From Balneola sp. (GTDB lineage: Bacteria > Bacteroidota > Rhodothermia > Balneolales > Balneolaceae): a stretch of DNA of 64,000 nucleotides. Position 1 is the stretch's first letter, and each line of letters starts with the position of its first letter. The translations under genes were made by a program, and so were the position numbers. This document shows positions 37,064-45,687 of the stretch, piece after piece. The notes beneath the pieces were generated by a model that did no database searches, had not been told where the DNA came from, and saw only the letters and a list, made by a program, of their open reading frames with translations. The stretch lies in the NCBI GenBank assembly GCA_002696035.1, contig NZQV01000007.1:124001-188000 (forward strand), in the 5' to 3' direction.

Positions 37064-38665
37064 TTATTGCGGTCTTGGCTTTTGCTGAAACTGATCGGAT
37101 AATATTTTCCGGTCAATTTTACCATTACCGTTTCTTGGAAGGAGGTCATATTCCTGCCAAACCTGAGGCATCATATAGGAAGGTATTTTGTCCTTTAACT
37201 TTTGTTTGAGAAGGGGGGCAAGAACACCATTCTTCATTGAAGTGCCTACATAAGCACATCCAATGGCTGTGCCATCAAATCCATCTATATGAACCGGGAC
37301 CACTGCGTATTCCCTGAGCATTTCGTCTTGTCCGAGGGCAGCCTCTATTTCACCAAGTTCGATGCGATACCCTCTGCTTTTAATTTGATAGTCAGATCTT
37401 CCGTGAAAGTAGATCAGCCCGTCTTTGCCAAGTGAGGCTAGGTCTCCTGTTTTATATATCCTTTCGCGTCTCCCTTCTACGTTAGTGTATCTAAAAAATG
37501 CGGCTTTTGTTTTATCAATGTCTTGCCAGTACCCCGGGCTTAAACCGCTCCCTTCAATATAAAGATCACCCACTTCTCCGATCTTTTTTTGACAAAGATC
37601 TTTATCCAGAACCAATAGCTTTTCGTTTGAACAAGGCTCTCCAATCGGAATTTCGGTGAGATTGTCGGGATGTTCCCTTACTGTATAATAACTGCTTGCT
37701 ATCGTTGCCTCTGTGGGGCCGTAGAGGTTGGTGAATTGAACATCAGGAAGGTTTCTCATCCAATATTGTAAAGCAGGAACCGGGAAAACTTCACCGCACC
37801 AGATCAACCGCTTCAGGTCAGGATAGCCTCCCTTGGGTACAACCTGAAACTTTGCAAGATAACTGAGCGCAGAGGGCACGGAAAACCACTGATTCAGTTT
37901 GTTTTCGAGAATGAACGCAGATAATTTTTTCGGATCAGTGCTAATGCCAGCCGGCACCAAATGAAGATGTGCACCTGAAGCAAAAGCACCGTAGATGTCA
38001 AATGTAGAGAGATCAAAATGAAGAGGAGAATGACAGGAGGTATGTTCACCTTGTTTCATATTGAAAAAAGGAACGGCCCAGTTTATAAAGGCTTCAATAT
38101 TCGCATGGGTAATGACAACCCCTTTCGGCTGTCCGGTTGAGCCAGATGTAAACAAAATATGAGCAGCCCTTGCCGGATTTCGTATTACCTGATAAGCTTC
38201 ATTTTTCTGGCTCTTTATATCTTTATAGATAAATTGTGGCGGGAAGTCATCTCCATGTAACAAAGATTCCGCTGACCACCATATCCAGGGAATTAAACCG
38301 GTTTCCGGGTCAGAATGTATAATATTCTGAAACTGATGAGTTGTATCATGATCAACAAAAAATAGAGAAGGTTTTGATGATTTGATGATCTTGGCTACTC
38401 TTTCTGTTGGGCTATGGGGGTCGAGCGGTACGTAGACACCACCTGCTTTTGTGATCCCAAGCATCGCGATGATAGTTTTTGGGGTCTTCTCCATAAACAA
38501 CCCTACACGATCACCAGGCGAAAGGTTATGTCTAATTAACATCCCCGCTAGTTTGTTACTCTCCGATTCAAGTTCTCCGTAGGTTATCTTCTCATCATTA
38601 AGAGAGACGGCAGTTTGATTCCCATTTATATGTGCCTGTTTTCTCGACCAATCGTAGATCATCAT
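37064..38665 (-). CDS. Stand-alone amino-acid adenylating enzyme (DltA/NRPS A-domain-like)
   Basis: The 533-aa protein has the A-domain core motifs: TSGSTGQPKG (173-182), NLYGPTEATIASS (313-325), YKTGDLA (404-410) and NGNGKIDRK with catalytic Lys516. Asp218 in HFDLSTFDIYG holds the alpha-amino group, so the substrate should be an amino acid. Cys290 in IWCGEVFPV matches the Cys of the DltA pocket (FCGEVLPV), which points to alanine or another small residue. It would adenylate that amino acid and load the carrier protein encoded next. It overlaps the monooxygenase gene as ATGA. Confidence 0.9.
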   Translation of the reverse strand: MMIYDWSRKQAHINGNQTAVSLNDEKITYGELESESNKLAGMLIRHNLSPGDRVGLFMEKTPKTIIAMLGITKAGGVYVPLDPHSPTERVAKIIKSSKPSLFFVDHDTTHQFQNIIHSDPETGLIPWIWWSAESLLHGDDFPPQFIYKDIKSQKNEAYQVIRNPARAAHILFTSGSTGQPKGVVITHANIEAFINWAVPFFNMKQGEHTSCHSPLHFDLSTFDIYGAFASGAHLHLVPAGISTDPKKLSAFILENKLNQWFSVPSALSYLAKFQVVPKGGYPDLKRLIWCGEVFPVPALQYWMRNLPDVQFTNLYGPTEATIASSYYTVREHPDNLTEIPIGEPCSNEKLLVLDKDLCQKKIGEVGDLYIEGSGLSPGYWQDIDKTKAAFFRYTNVEGRRERIYKTGDLASLGKDGLIYFHGRSDYQIKSRGYRIELGEIEAALGQDEMLREYAVVPVHIDGFDGTAIGCAYVGTSMKNGVLAPLLKQKLKDKIPSYMMPQVWQEYDLLPRNGNGKIDRKILSDQFQQKPRPQ

Positions 38666-39672
38666 GCTTTCACCATATAACTAGATGCATGTTCAAAGAC
38701 ATGAAGGGTAGTTTGTAAATCTATTTCTGAGACAGGGATGTCCAGAATGCAGGTCTTGCATCCGATTTGCAGGTAACCGGAAAGTTCCCGGGCTACTTCA
38801 TCAAAATCGCCTACAAGGTAAGGGCAGAAAGTATGATAATGCTTGAATGGGCCCAGCCAGTAGACTGATTCTTCACTGAGATCGTAACCGTTTTGCCCGG
38901 AGAGTGTCTTGTGCCATTCAGAATCAGAGGTTTTATGAGCCACCTGATGAGAGAGCTCACCAGATCGCGTATTTGGAAAACGAATAAGGGCATCACTCCA
39001 CGCTTTATCATGAGAATGCCGTGCTAGTATTCCTACCCGAATTCCTTTAATTCCATTTCCATTAGTTCTTCCCGATTTTGCATAATCGGCTGTGGGCTCG
39101 GGATACTCGATGAGTTTGGCCCCGAGTCGTACTGCCGTTTTTCGGGCCATATCTGAAGAGCCGGACAGATAATATGTGGGTTGTAAATGTTCCGGGAGTG
39201 TAGGTTGTAATTTTAAGTTCTTAATTACGTAGAATTCTCCCTCATAGGTAACGGCTTTTTTAGAGGTAAGTAGCAACTGTATAACTTCGGTATATTCGGC
39301 GAGACGTTCATAACGCTGGTCGTGAGGCGTGTGGTCTCCCATTGCTTTCAAGTCATTTACAAACCCACCGGCCACCAGGTTTAATGCGATCGGACGATCA
39401 TAGATCAATCCTATGGAAGCAATTTTTTTAGCCACCGTATAAGGATGCATATACATGGGCTGTAGGGCTATCATCGGCAAAAGATGATGTGTTTCAGTAA
39501 GTATGATGCCGGTGATCAACCACGGATCTGCCAGCCGGTTATCACTGTAAACAAGAATTCCTTTATATCCATATTTTTCAGTTTGCTTAGCAATTCTCTT
39601 CAGCTCTTTAAGAAACAAGTGCCGGTCAAATTCAACAGATTGTGGTGTAGTTGTAAACAGATCAATATCCAT
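38662..39672 (-). CDS. FMN-dependent luciferase-like monooxygenase (SsuD-like LLM)
   Basis: The 336-aa protein is a TIM-barrel LLM flavoprotein near the alkanesulfonate monooxygenase group: GILVYSDNRLADPWLITGII, then LPMIALQPMYMHPYTVAKKI and DRPIALNLVAGGFVNDLKAM. LLMs of this branch also occur in nonribosomal-peptide clusters, where they oxidise carrier-bound substrates. Being first and translationally coupled to the adenylation gene, it probably oxidises the activated amino acid or the amino sugar; a housekeeping sulfonate role is unlikely here. It needs a separate FMN reductase, which is not in the window. Confidence 0.88.
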   Translation of the reverse strand: MDIDLFTTTPQSVEFDRHLFLKELKRIAKQTEKYGYKGILVYSDNRLADPWLITGIILTETHHLLPMIALQPMYMHPYTVAKKIASIGLIYDRPIALNLVAGGFVNDLKAMGDHTPHDQRYERLAEYTEVIQLLLTSKKAVTYEGEFYVIKNLKLQPTLPEHLQPTYYLSGSSDMARKTAVRLGAKLIEYPEPTADYAKSGRTNGNGIKGIRVGILARHSHDKAWSDALIRFPNTRSGELSHQVAHKTSDSEWHKTLSGQNGYDLSEESVYWLGPFKHYHTFCPYLVGDFDEVARELSGYLQIGCKTCILDIPVSEIDLQTTLHVFEHASSYMVKA

Positions 39673-39852
39673 AGAGCTTATAAAATTGTTGGATCAAAGA
39701 AGATCAATTCATAAATAGAAGTAAACGAACTGAGGGTTTGATGCCGGTTCGAAAATTTCAAGCAAGCCTCTTTTTGAAAAGTTACACCCCTTGCTCAGAA
39801 GGATGTTTAGTTCGATCTGAAGGAATGAATGACTGCTTCTGTTTGAAGGCTA

Positions 39853-39870
39853 TTACAAAAGATGTGCCAA
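39853..39870 (-). promoter_or_regulatory. Putative sigma-54 promoter of the decoration operon
   Basis: On the minus strand: TTGGCAC, 5 nt (ATCTT), TTGTAA, with correct 12-bp GG-to-GT spacing. The -12 GC is GT, the same variant as before the wza-like operon. The predicted start near 39843 gives a ~170-nt leader to 39672. Reading outward on the other strand, the formyltransferase gene has no such element. Confidence 0.62.
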
Positions 39871-40114
39871 ACGTGATCAAGATTGTAAACAGTATAGAGA
39901 AGGCGTAAAACAAGTGTTATAGGAATGGTTTTGAAGGGATTCTTTATTTTTAACTGAGAGTTGATACCTAGGCAATATTACACAAGAAGAAAAGGGGGTG
40001 TGCAGAAAGTTCACACTTCAATTGAGTATCTTAGCAAGAGAATTTTCAGAGAGAACTGAATGGCTGCTGATTTTTTCAGCTAATTTAAAAACAACTTTTT
40101 CCCAGAATAATAAA

Positions 40115-41119
40115 ATGACCGCTACCCATCAGAAGAATGTTTTATTGGTTGTTGAAGAGGCTGCTGGAGCCCATGCACTTCGGTTGCTTTTGGAGAGCAA
40201 TCATATACTTGCGGGGGTTTTAACTTCTGGTAATTTACCTGATACTGCTAAATATCAAGATGAGTCATTAAAGGATGCCGATGCAAACACCAAGCCGCCA
40301 AATTCAAATATTGCTGCCAAAGCAAGTAGCTTAGGGATTCCGGTTTTTGATGCAAAAAAAGTACAGGATCCGGACTTTGCTAAATGGATGGGTGCCCATC
40401 AAATTGATGTTCTTTTGAACGTACATTCTTTGTATAGAATTTGCCCCGAAGTTGTGCACGCAGTACGCATTGGGGGCTTTAATCTTCACCCGGGGCCGTT
40501 GCCGGGTTATTCTGGGCTAAATGTGCCAAGCTGGGCGATTTATAATGAAGAGCCCACACATGCGGTTACGCTTCATTATATCACAGATAAAATAGATACC
40601 GGCCATATTGTATATGAAACCCAATTTCCTCTTACTGCAAAGGATACCGGATTAACTGTAAGCCTGAAGTGCGTGCAAAAGGGTCTGCAGCTGATCGAAC
40701 GTTTATTGAAGGAACTTAGCCGAGTTCCTTTTTATATGCCTTCTCAACCACAGGAACTAGGTGAACGTAGATTTTATAAAAGGTTTCAGATACCGGGAAA
40801 TGGGTTCATACAGTGGACCGATCCTGCTCATAAAATTGATGCCTTCATCAGGGCTTGCAATTACTCGCCATTTCCATCTCCCTGGGGGGAGCCGAAAACA
40901 AGATGGAGGGAAAGAAATATCTCGATCCTGAAGGCTGAAATAAGCAATAAAGTTTGTGATGATGCCCCGGGTACAGTTGGACCAATGGTGGATGGTAAAA
41001 CAGCCATTGCAACCGCTGATTATTGGGTGTTGATTGACAAATGTAAGGTGGATGGTGAGCCTTTTGTTGCAGCTTCTTTTTTGGCTCCCGGAGATAAGCT
41101 GATCGCTGAGAAAAACTAA
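40115..41119 (+). CDS. N10-formyl-THF formyltransferase (sugar/amino N-formyltransferase)
   Basis: Start ATG 40115 is preferred over GTG 39998, which adds 39 unlike residues. The 334-aa protein has the formyltransferase triad: Asn123 and His125 in FNLHPGPLPGYSG, and Asp161 in DKIDTG. The C-terminal part (~225-330) is the OB-like Formyl_trans_C region. It is Fmt-like, but its place beside the aminotransferase and carrier module points to N-formylation of an amino sugar or aminoacyl group, not of Met-tRNA. The start region is divergent from the monooxygenase operon. Confidence 0.85.
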   Translation: MTATHQKNVLLVVEEAAGAHALRLLLESNHILAGVLTSGNLPDTAKYQDESLKDADANTKPPNSNIAAKASSLGIPVFDAKKVQDPDFAKWMGAHQIDVLLNVHSLYRICPEVVHAVRIGGFNLHPGPLPGYSGLNVPSWAIYNEEPTHAVTLHYITDKIDTGHIVYETQFPLTAKDTGLTVSLKCVQKGLQLIERLLKELSRVPFYMPSQPQELGERRFYKRFQIPGNGFIQWTDPAHKIDAFIRACNYSPFPSPWGEPKTRWRERNISILKAEISNKVCDDAPGTVGPMVDGKTAIATADYWVLIDKCKVDGEPFVAASFLAPGDKLIAEKN

Positions 41120-41121
41120 TT

Positions 41122-41208
41122 ATGAGAGGAAACGCTGTTTTAGGCACTCTATTTGCTAGGGAGATGAAAAGTGCCATTTATAAACTATCGATCGGTAGCA
41201 ATCCATGA
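41122..41208 (+). CDS. Possible 28-aa leader peptide
   Basis: The frame begins two bases after the formyltransferase stop and its TGA overlaps the ATG of the acyltransferase (ATGA). It could couple translation of the two genes. There is no clear ribosome-binding site and no known family. Confidence 0.25.
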   Translation: MRGNAVLGTLFAREMKSAIYKLSIGSNP

Positions 41209-41780
41209 ATTACAAGAGAGACCTGTCTAAAATCTTTTCACGTTTACGTAAATATTCTATGTGGGAACATATAGCGGGACTTTGGCTTTCGCGCAAGTTT
41301 GACCGCAATGGCTACCTTATTGTTACCGGAGGCTGGCCTATGCCTAAAGTTATACATAAAGGCGGAACGCTGGTAGCCGGGAACTGCCAATTCTATTCCG
41401 GAGTTCGAATAGAGCTAGGCGCCAGGGCTACTCTGTTGATTGGAAACGGGAGTTATTTAAACCGGAATACGCTGATAGTATGTGAAGATCGGGTTGAGAT
41501 AGGGGAAAATTGCAAAATAGCCTGGGATGTGATCATCATGGATAGTGACCTCCATCCCATAAACGACAAATCGCCGATCGTTAACAAACCTGTACGTATA
41601 GGAGATGGTGTTTGGATCGGGTGCCGGTCCATTATCCTGAAAGGAGTTACGATCGGAGAAGGAGCAGTGATAGCAGCCGGCTCCGTAGTTACCAAAAACA
41701 TCCCGCCAAGAACGGTTTATGGAGGTTCTCCGGCAAAGCTCATTGCCAAATTGGATGCTTCCATACCAGTTCATGCCTGA
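41205..41780 (+). CDS. Hexapeptide-repeat O/N-acyltransferase (WbbJ-like)
   Basis: The 191-aa protein has a left-handed beta-helix of hexapeptide repeats from ~residue 50 ([75 protein letters not shown]). The loop His in DSDLHPIN is the general-base His of the family. It should acetylate a sugar using acetyl-CoA. A short ORF couples it to the formyltransferase gene. Confidence 0.9.
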   Translation: MNYKRDLSKIFSRLRKYSMWEHIAGLWLSRKFDRNGYLIVTGGWPMPKVIHKGGTLVAGNCQFYSGVRIELGARATLLIGNGSYLNRNTLIVCEDRVEIGENCKIAWDVIIMDSDLHPINDKSPIVNKPVRIGDGVWIGCRSIILKGVTIGEGAVIAAGSVVTKNIPPRTVYGGSPAKLIAKLDASIPVHA

Positions 41781-41944
41781 TAGGGTATTTCCCGAATAGG
41801 TGATATATATAACATATTTCTTCTGCGCTGTAATAGTTTATCAGTAAAATTTAACCACGTTGCAATGTGGTACTTGACACTGTATGAACTATAGAAAATC
41901 TGTAGTTCCAGACATACAACACATCTTTACAGAAGGTATTCAAA

Positions 41945-42313
41945 ATGATGAATCGATATTTAAAACCGCTACTTATGATTGTTGGAGTCAGCTTTATTGC
42001 AGCATGCGCCAGTACAAATCCTCCGACCCAACAGCTCACAGAAACAAGAATGGTTATTGAACGGGCCGAACAGGATGGAGCTCAAGAATATGCCCCGCTT
42101 GAACTCCGGGATGCAGGAATCAAACTACAACAGGCACGCGAAGCCGTGGATGCTGAAAATTATAAGAAAGCTATCCGTCTACTTGAACATGCAAGAGTTG
42201 ATGCTGAGCTGGCCCAAGTGAAAGCAGTTTCTGCCAAATCACAGGAAGCCGCGGCTGAACTGAAAGAAAGCATTCGCATTCTAAAGGAAGAACTTGAAAG
42301 AAAAAATAAATAG
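41945..42313 (+). CDS. DUF4398 lipoprotein
   Basis: Lipobox IAAC (Cys22). Residues ~25-122 are a helical DUF4398 domain with the typical QTETRMVIERAEQDGAQEYAPLEL-like start and EAVDAENYKKAIRLLEHARV helix. ATGs at 41945 and 41948 are both possible, with AGAAGG just upstream (41931-41936). DUF4398 proteins are commonly next to OmpA-like lipoproteins, as here. A cell-envelope role is inferred. Confidence 0.82.
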   Translation: MMNRYLKPLLMIVGVSFIAACASTNPPTQQLTETRMVIERAEQDGAQEYAPLELRDAGIKLQQAREAVDAENYKKAIRLLEHARVDAELAQVKAVSAKSQEAAAELKESIRILKEELERKNK

Positions 42314-42337
42314 AGCAATAAACAGAGGGTTTAAATT

Positions 42338-43279
42338 ATGAAATCAATTATGTTACGTAACAATCGGCTTACAATGTACACCATGTTGCCGCTTTTGATC
42401 TTAATGATCGGCTGCGCAGGACCACCGGCAAATAATCCACTGCTCAACAACGCACGTGATAACTACAAGGCGGCTTACAATGATGAAAAAATTGTCAGGC
42501 TAGCTCCGGTTGAACTGAAAGAGGCCGAAGAGGCACTGGCAAAAAGTACTAAATTATGGGAGTCAAAAGCAGACAAGACTCAGGTGAATCACTACGCCTA
42601 TCTGGCTGAGAAAAAGACAATGATAGCACGCGAAACGGCTCTTATGAAAGCAGCTGAGCAGGAAATATCAGATGGAGAAACCGAACGTCAGCAGGTAATG
42701 CTGGATGTACGCCGTGCAGATGCACAGCGTTCTGAACAACGTGCCAACAGTGCCCTTGAAGATGCACAACGTGAACGCTTAGCGGCCTCTGAAGCACGGG
42801 AAGGAGCTGAAACAGCACGCCTTAGTGCAGAAGAATCACGGCTAAAGTCCGAAGAATTGGCCAAAAAAGTGCGTGAACTTGAGGCAAGACCCACCGACAG
42901 AGGACTGGTATTGACCCTGGGTGATGTGCTATTTGATTTTGGACAAGCCACCTTAAAAACAGGCAGTATGCAATCAACAGATCAGCTGGCTAAATTCCTG
43001 AAAGAGTATCCTGAGCGCAATATATTGATCGAAGGATTCACTGATAGTATTGGGTCAGAAGCATTTAATCAAAGTCTTTCAGCTCAGAGAGCAGAAAATG
43101 TAAAAAACGCACTGATGAGCAAGGGAATCCAATCAGACCGGATCCGCACTTTTGGGTACGGCACACAACACCCGGTAGCTAGTAATGCCACCGAAGAAGG
43201 CCGTCGGCAAAATCGCAGGGTCGAAGTAGTGATCTCTGATCAGGATGGGGTTATCAAAGCCCGTACCGGACCGAATTAG
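42338..43279 (+). CDS. OmpA-family peptidoglycan-binding lipoprotein
   Basis: Lipobox IGC (Cys26). A long Ala/Glu/Arg-rich coiled coil (~95-195) precedes an OmpA-C domain (~200-305; LGDVLFDFGQATLKTGSM, then IEGFTDSIGSEAFNQSLSAQ and GRRQNRRVEVVI). The OmpA-C domain binds peptidoglycan and the lipid anchors the other end, so it should tether outer membrane to wall. It lies 24 bp after the DUF4398 gene, same operon. Confidence 0.92.
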   Translation: MKSIMLRNNRLTMYTMLPLLILMIGCAGPPANNPLLNNARDNYKAAYNDEKIVRLAPVELKEAEEALAKSTKLWESKADKTQVNHYAYLAEKKTMIARETALMKAAEQEISDGETERQQVMLDVRRADAQRSEQRANSALEDAQRERLAASEAREGAETARLSAEESRLKSEELAKKVRELEARPTDRGLVLTLGDVLFDFGQATLKTGSMQSTDQLAKFLKEYPERNILIEGFTDSIGSEAFNQSLSAQRAENVKNALMSKGIQSDRIRTFGYGTQHPVASNATEEGRRQNRRVEVVISDQDGVIKARTGPN

Positions 43280-43298
43280 AACGAGAATTTCAAACATA

Positions 43299-43355
43299 AA
43301 ACCGGGAGTTTGTTGGTACCAAAAGGTATCACCTGACAACTCCCGGTTTTTTTTT
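43299..43355 (+). terminator. Intrinsic terminator after the OmpA gene
   Basis: AAACCGGGAGTT and AACTCCCGGTTT arms enclose an internal loop with GGTACC/GGTATC; a run of nine T follows. It ends the DUF4398-OmpA operon and separates it from the sigma-54 promoter at 43718. Confidence 0.9.
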
Positions 43356-43717
43356 ATGACAGTAACTTTCGCCTTTTCCATGCTAATCCATTAGCGCCCT
43401 GCATTGGTTACTTTCTGCAACTTCAAATGTAGATTCTGAAAGTTTGTATGAAAGATGATGATAATGATGATGTGCAGGTCGGCTTCAGGGTAATTTTCTT
43501 AAAAGTCGTTCCCTTCTGATATGCGAAGATCGCAGTAACCGTATTCCCCCTCTAATAGCTCATTCTTGAGTGGTATTCTTAATTCACTCCCTGAGTATAG
43601 ATCTTACTCATTTCCTCTGATACCCTCGGGAAAGAACGATACAGTACCTTCCAATACAGAATAGTTTTTTACATAAAAACAGGCTTTAAATCTATTTAAA
43701 GAAGGTTTTTGTTGTGT
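43356..43717. other. Gene-free stretch ahead of the tagA-like operon
   Basis: The 362 bp hold the upstream side of a sigma-54 promoter. Inverted repeats TGAGTA-7 nt-TACTCA (near 43592-43610) and TGCGA-2-TCGCA (near 43521-43532) are candidate activator sites. No ORF is supported. Confidence 0.4.
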
Positions 43718-43734
43718 TGGCACGTCAATTGCAT
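43718..43734 (+). promoter_or_regulatory. Sigma-54 promoter of the tagA-like/epimerase operon
   Basis: TGGCAC, 5 nt (GTCAA), TTGCAT with 12-bp GG-to-GC spacing: a full consensus match. Predicted start near 43744; AGAGGAGAG just upstream of 43808 is the ribosome-binding site. Confidence 0.87.
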
Positions 43735-43807
43735 AGTATGATATATGGACCCTATCAAAGATAGATTTTGGCCAGGTATCAAGAGTGCAAATTAGAGGAG
43801 AGAGTAC

Positions 43808-44626
43808 ATGTATACCCATACAGAAAGTGAAGCCTACCCGGTTTTTGGAGTAAATATTTCAAGCTGTTCAAAGGAGGATTTCTTTGTGTCGGTGAATGAA
43901 AGATTACTGAATAGTGAAGAGGGACTAACCCCGTTATTTGTAGTCACCGTGAATCCAGAGATCGCAATTCAGTCTATAACCGACAATACCTACAGAACCA
44001 TACTACAATCATCGAATATCAATACGGCTGATGGAGTAGGAATTAGCTGGGCTGTAAAATATCTTTATAACAGATCGGTGGACCGGATTACTGGTTCTGA
44101 CTCACTTGAAAAAATATGTGCGGCGTGCACAACACTTGATCAATCCGTTTTCTTCTACGGTGCCGGGCCGGGTGTTGCAGATAAAGCTGCCTCAATACTT
44201 GTAACAAGAAATCCCGGATTGCGGGTAGAAGGGGTCTATGCTCCTGATTCTCCGGATATCTATTATGAAGACCTTCCTTTATCCACTCAAATTGAACTAA
44301 AACACTCCTCTGTAGTATTTGTGGCACTTGGTGCCCCATCTCAAGAGAAATGGATCTATGATAATATGCACCACCTAACCCGGTGTAGGTTGATCATTGG
44401 GATAGGAGGGAGTTTCGATTTTATTGCAGGAACTCAAAAACGAGCCCCTCTATTTTTAAGGAAGTCTGGACTGGAATGGATGTACCGCCTTTATAAAGAG
44501 CCTGCACGATGGCGCAGAATGCTACGGTTACCGCTGTTTGTGCTCAATATTTTACTTTTGAAAGCAAGTAATACCACCGCCCCAAAAAACAAATTGATCA
44601 ATGTGCCTAAAGAGGAGATCGCATGA
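43808..44626 (+). CDS. WecG/TagA/CpsF family glycosyltransferase (GT26)
   Basis: The 272-aa protein carries the family motifs VTVNPEIAI, NTADGVGISWA, YGAGPG, ALGAPSQEKWI, IGIGGSFDFIAG and GLEWMYRLYKEPARWRRM. Relatives add ManNAc(A) or another sugar to the lipid-linked first sugar, the second step of EPS or teichoic-acid linkage units. This fits a WecA-like initiator. It overlaps the epimerase gene as ATGA and is under a sigma-54 promoter. Confidence 0.92.
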   Translation: MYTHTESEAYPVFGVNISSCSKEDFFVSVNERLLNSEEGLTPLFVVTVNPEIAIQSITDNTYRTILQSSNINTADGVGISWAVKYLYNRSVDRITGSDSLEKICAACTTLDQSVFFYGAGPGVADKAASILVTRNPGLRVEGVYAPDSPDIYYEDLPLSTQIELKHSSVVFVALGAPSQEKWIYDNMHHLTRCRLIIGIGGSFDFIAGTQKRAPLFLRKSGLEWMYRLYKEPARWRRMLRLPLFVLNILLLKASNTTAPKNKLINVPKEEIA

Positions 44627-45687
44627 AAATATTAGTTACAGGGGCTGCTGGGTTTATTGGTTATCACCTTTGCAAAAGGCTTCTTGAGGACGGTATGGAA
44701 GTAATTGGGTTGGATAATCTGAACGATTATTACACCGTAAATTTAAAATATGCCCGGCTTGAATTATTAGGGGTAAAAAAAGATGCATTAAATTCATTGC
44801 AAGTGCTAACCAAAAGCGAAACATCCGATCAATTTTCTTTCCTGAAATGTGACCTTTGCGATGAATTCAGGCTTTCCCGTCTTTTTGAAGATCAGCAGTT
44901 TGATGTAGTAATAAATCTGGCAGCCCAGGCGGGAGTCAGATATAGCATCGAGAATCCCCGCGCCTATACGTCCTCAAATATCGAGGGGTTTTTAAACATT
45001 CTTGAAGGCTGTCGTCAAAACCCGGTAAGGCACCTTATCTTCGCTTCATCGAGTTCCGTTTATGGACTGAACACTGAGATGCCCTTCGAAACTGAGCACC
45101 GTACGGATCAACCTGCGAGCCTGTACGCAGCCACTAAAAAAGCTAATGAGCTAATGGCGCACACCTATGCTCATCTATACAATATTCCCTGTACAGGACT
45201 TCGATTTTTCACCGTTTATGGTCCTCTCGGAAGGCCCGATATGGCCTATTTTAAATTTGCGAATCTTATTATGGAAGGAAAACCAATTGACGTATACAAC
45301 CAAGGCAAAATGGGCCGTGATTTCACCTTCGTAGGCGATATTGTAGAAAGCCTGGTACGATTAATTCCCAAACCCATGAAAACCGGAAAGGGCATCTCGT
45401 ATCAATTGTTTAATATTGGAAATGGTGCTCCCGTATCGCTAATGGATTTCGTAACTATTCTGGAGAGGCTTCTGGGAAGATCCTCCCCCAAAAATATGCT
45501 CCCTATGCAGCCTGGTGATGTTGAAAAAACCTGGGCAAATGTTGATCAATTATACCAATACATTAACTATCGCCCGCAAGTAAATTTAGAACAGGGATTA
45601 GCTCATTTTGTGCATTGGTACAAAAATTACTACGGTTTTAGCGGGGTGAATTCAAAAGTTAAAGTAGAGGTAGTCAGAATTGAATAA
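44623..45687 (+). CDS. NAD-dependent nucleotide-sugar epimerase (UDP-glucuronate 4-epimerase-like)
   Basis: An extended SDR of 354 aa: NAD motif GAAGFIGYH (7-15), FASSSSVYG, catalytic Tyr and Lys in YAATKKANE, and TGLRFFTVYGPLGRPDMAYF, which is close to UDP-glucuronate 4-epimerases (CapI/WbnF-like). It should supply UDP-GalA or a related uronic acid, which would make the polymer acidic. The substrate is predicted from similarity. Confidence 0.88.
   Translation: MKILVTGAAGFIGYHLCKRLLEDGMEVIGLDNLNDYYTVNLKYARLELLGVKKDALNSLQVLTKSETSDQFSFLKCDLCDEFRLSRLFEDQQFDVVINLAAQAGVRYSIENPRAYTSSNIEGFLNILEGCRQNPVRHLIFASSSSVYGLNTEMPFETEHRTDQPASLYAATKKANELMAHTYAHLYNIPCTGLRFFTVYGPLGRPDMAYFKFANLIMEGKPIDVYNQGKMGRDFTFVGDIVESLVRLIPKPMKTGKGISYQLFNIGNGAPVSLMDFVTILERLLGRSSPKNMLPMQPGDVEKTWANVDQLYQYINYRPQVNLEQGLAHFVHWYKNYYGFSGVNSKVKVEVVRIE

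Noticed and set aside
39729-39780. GGTTCGAAAATTTC resembles a tRNA T-arm
   Set aside because: No acceptor stem, anticodon arm or CCA-type end fits around it.
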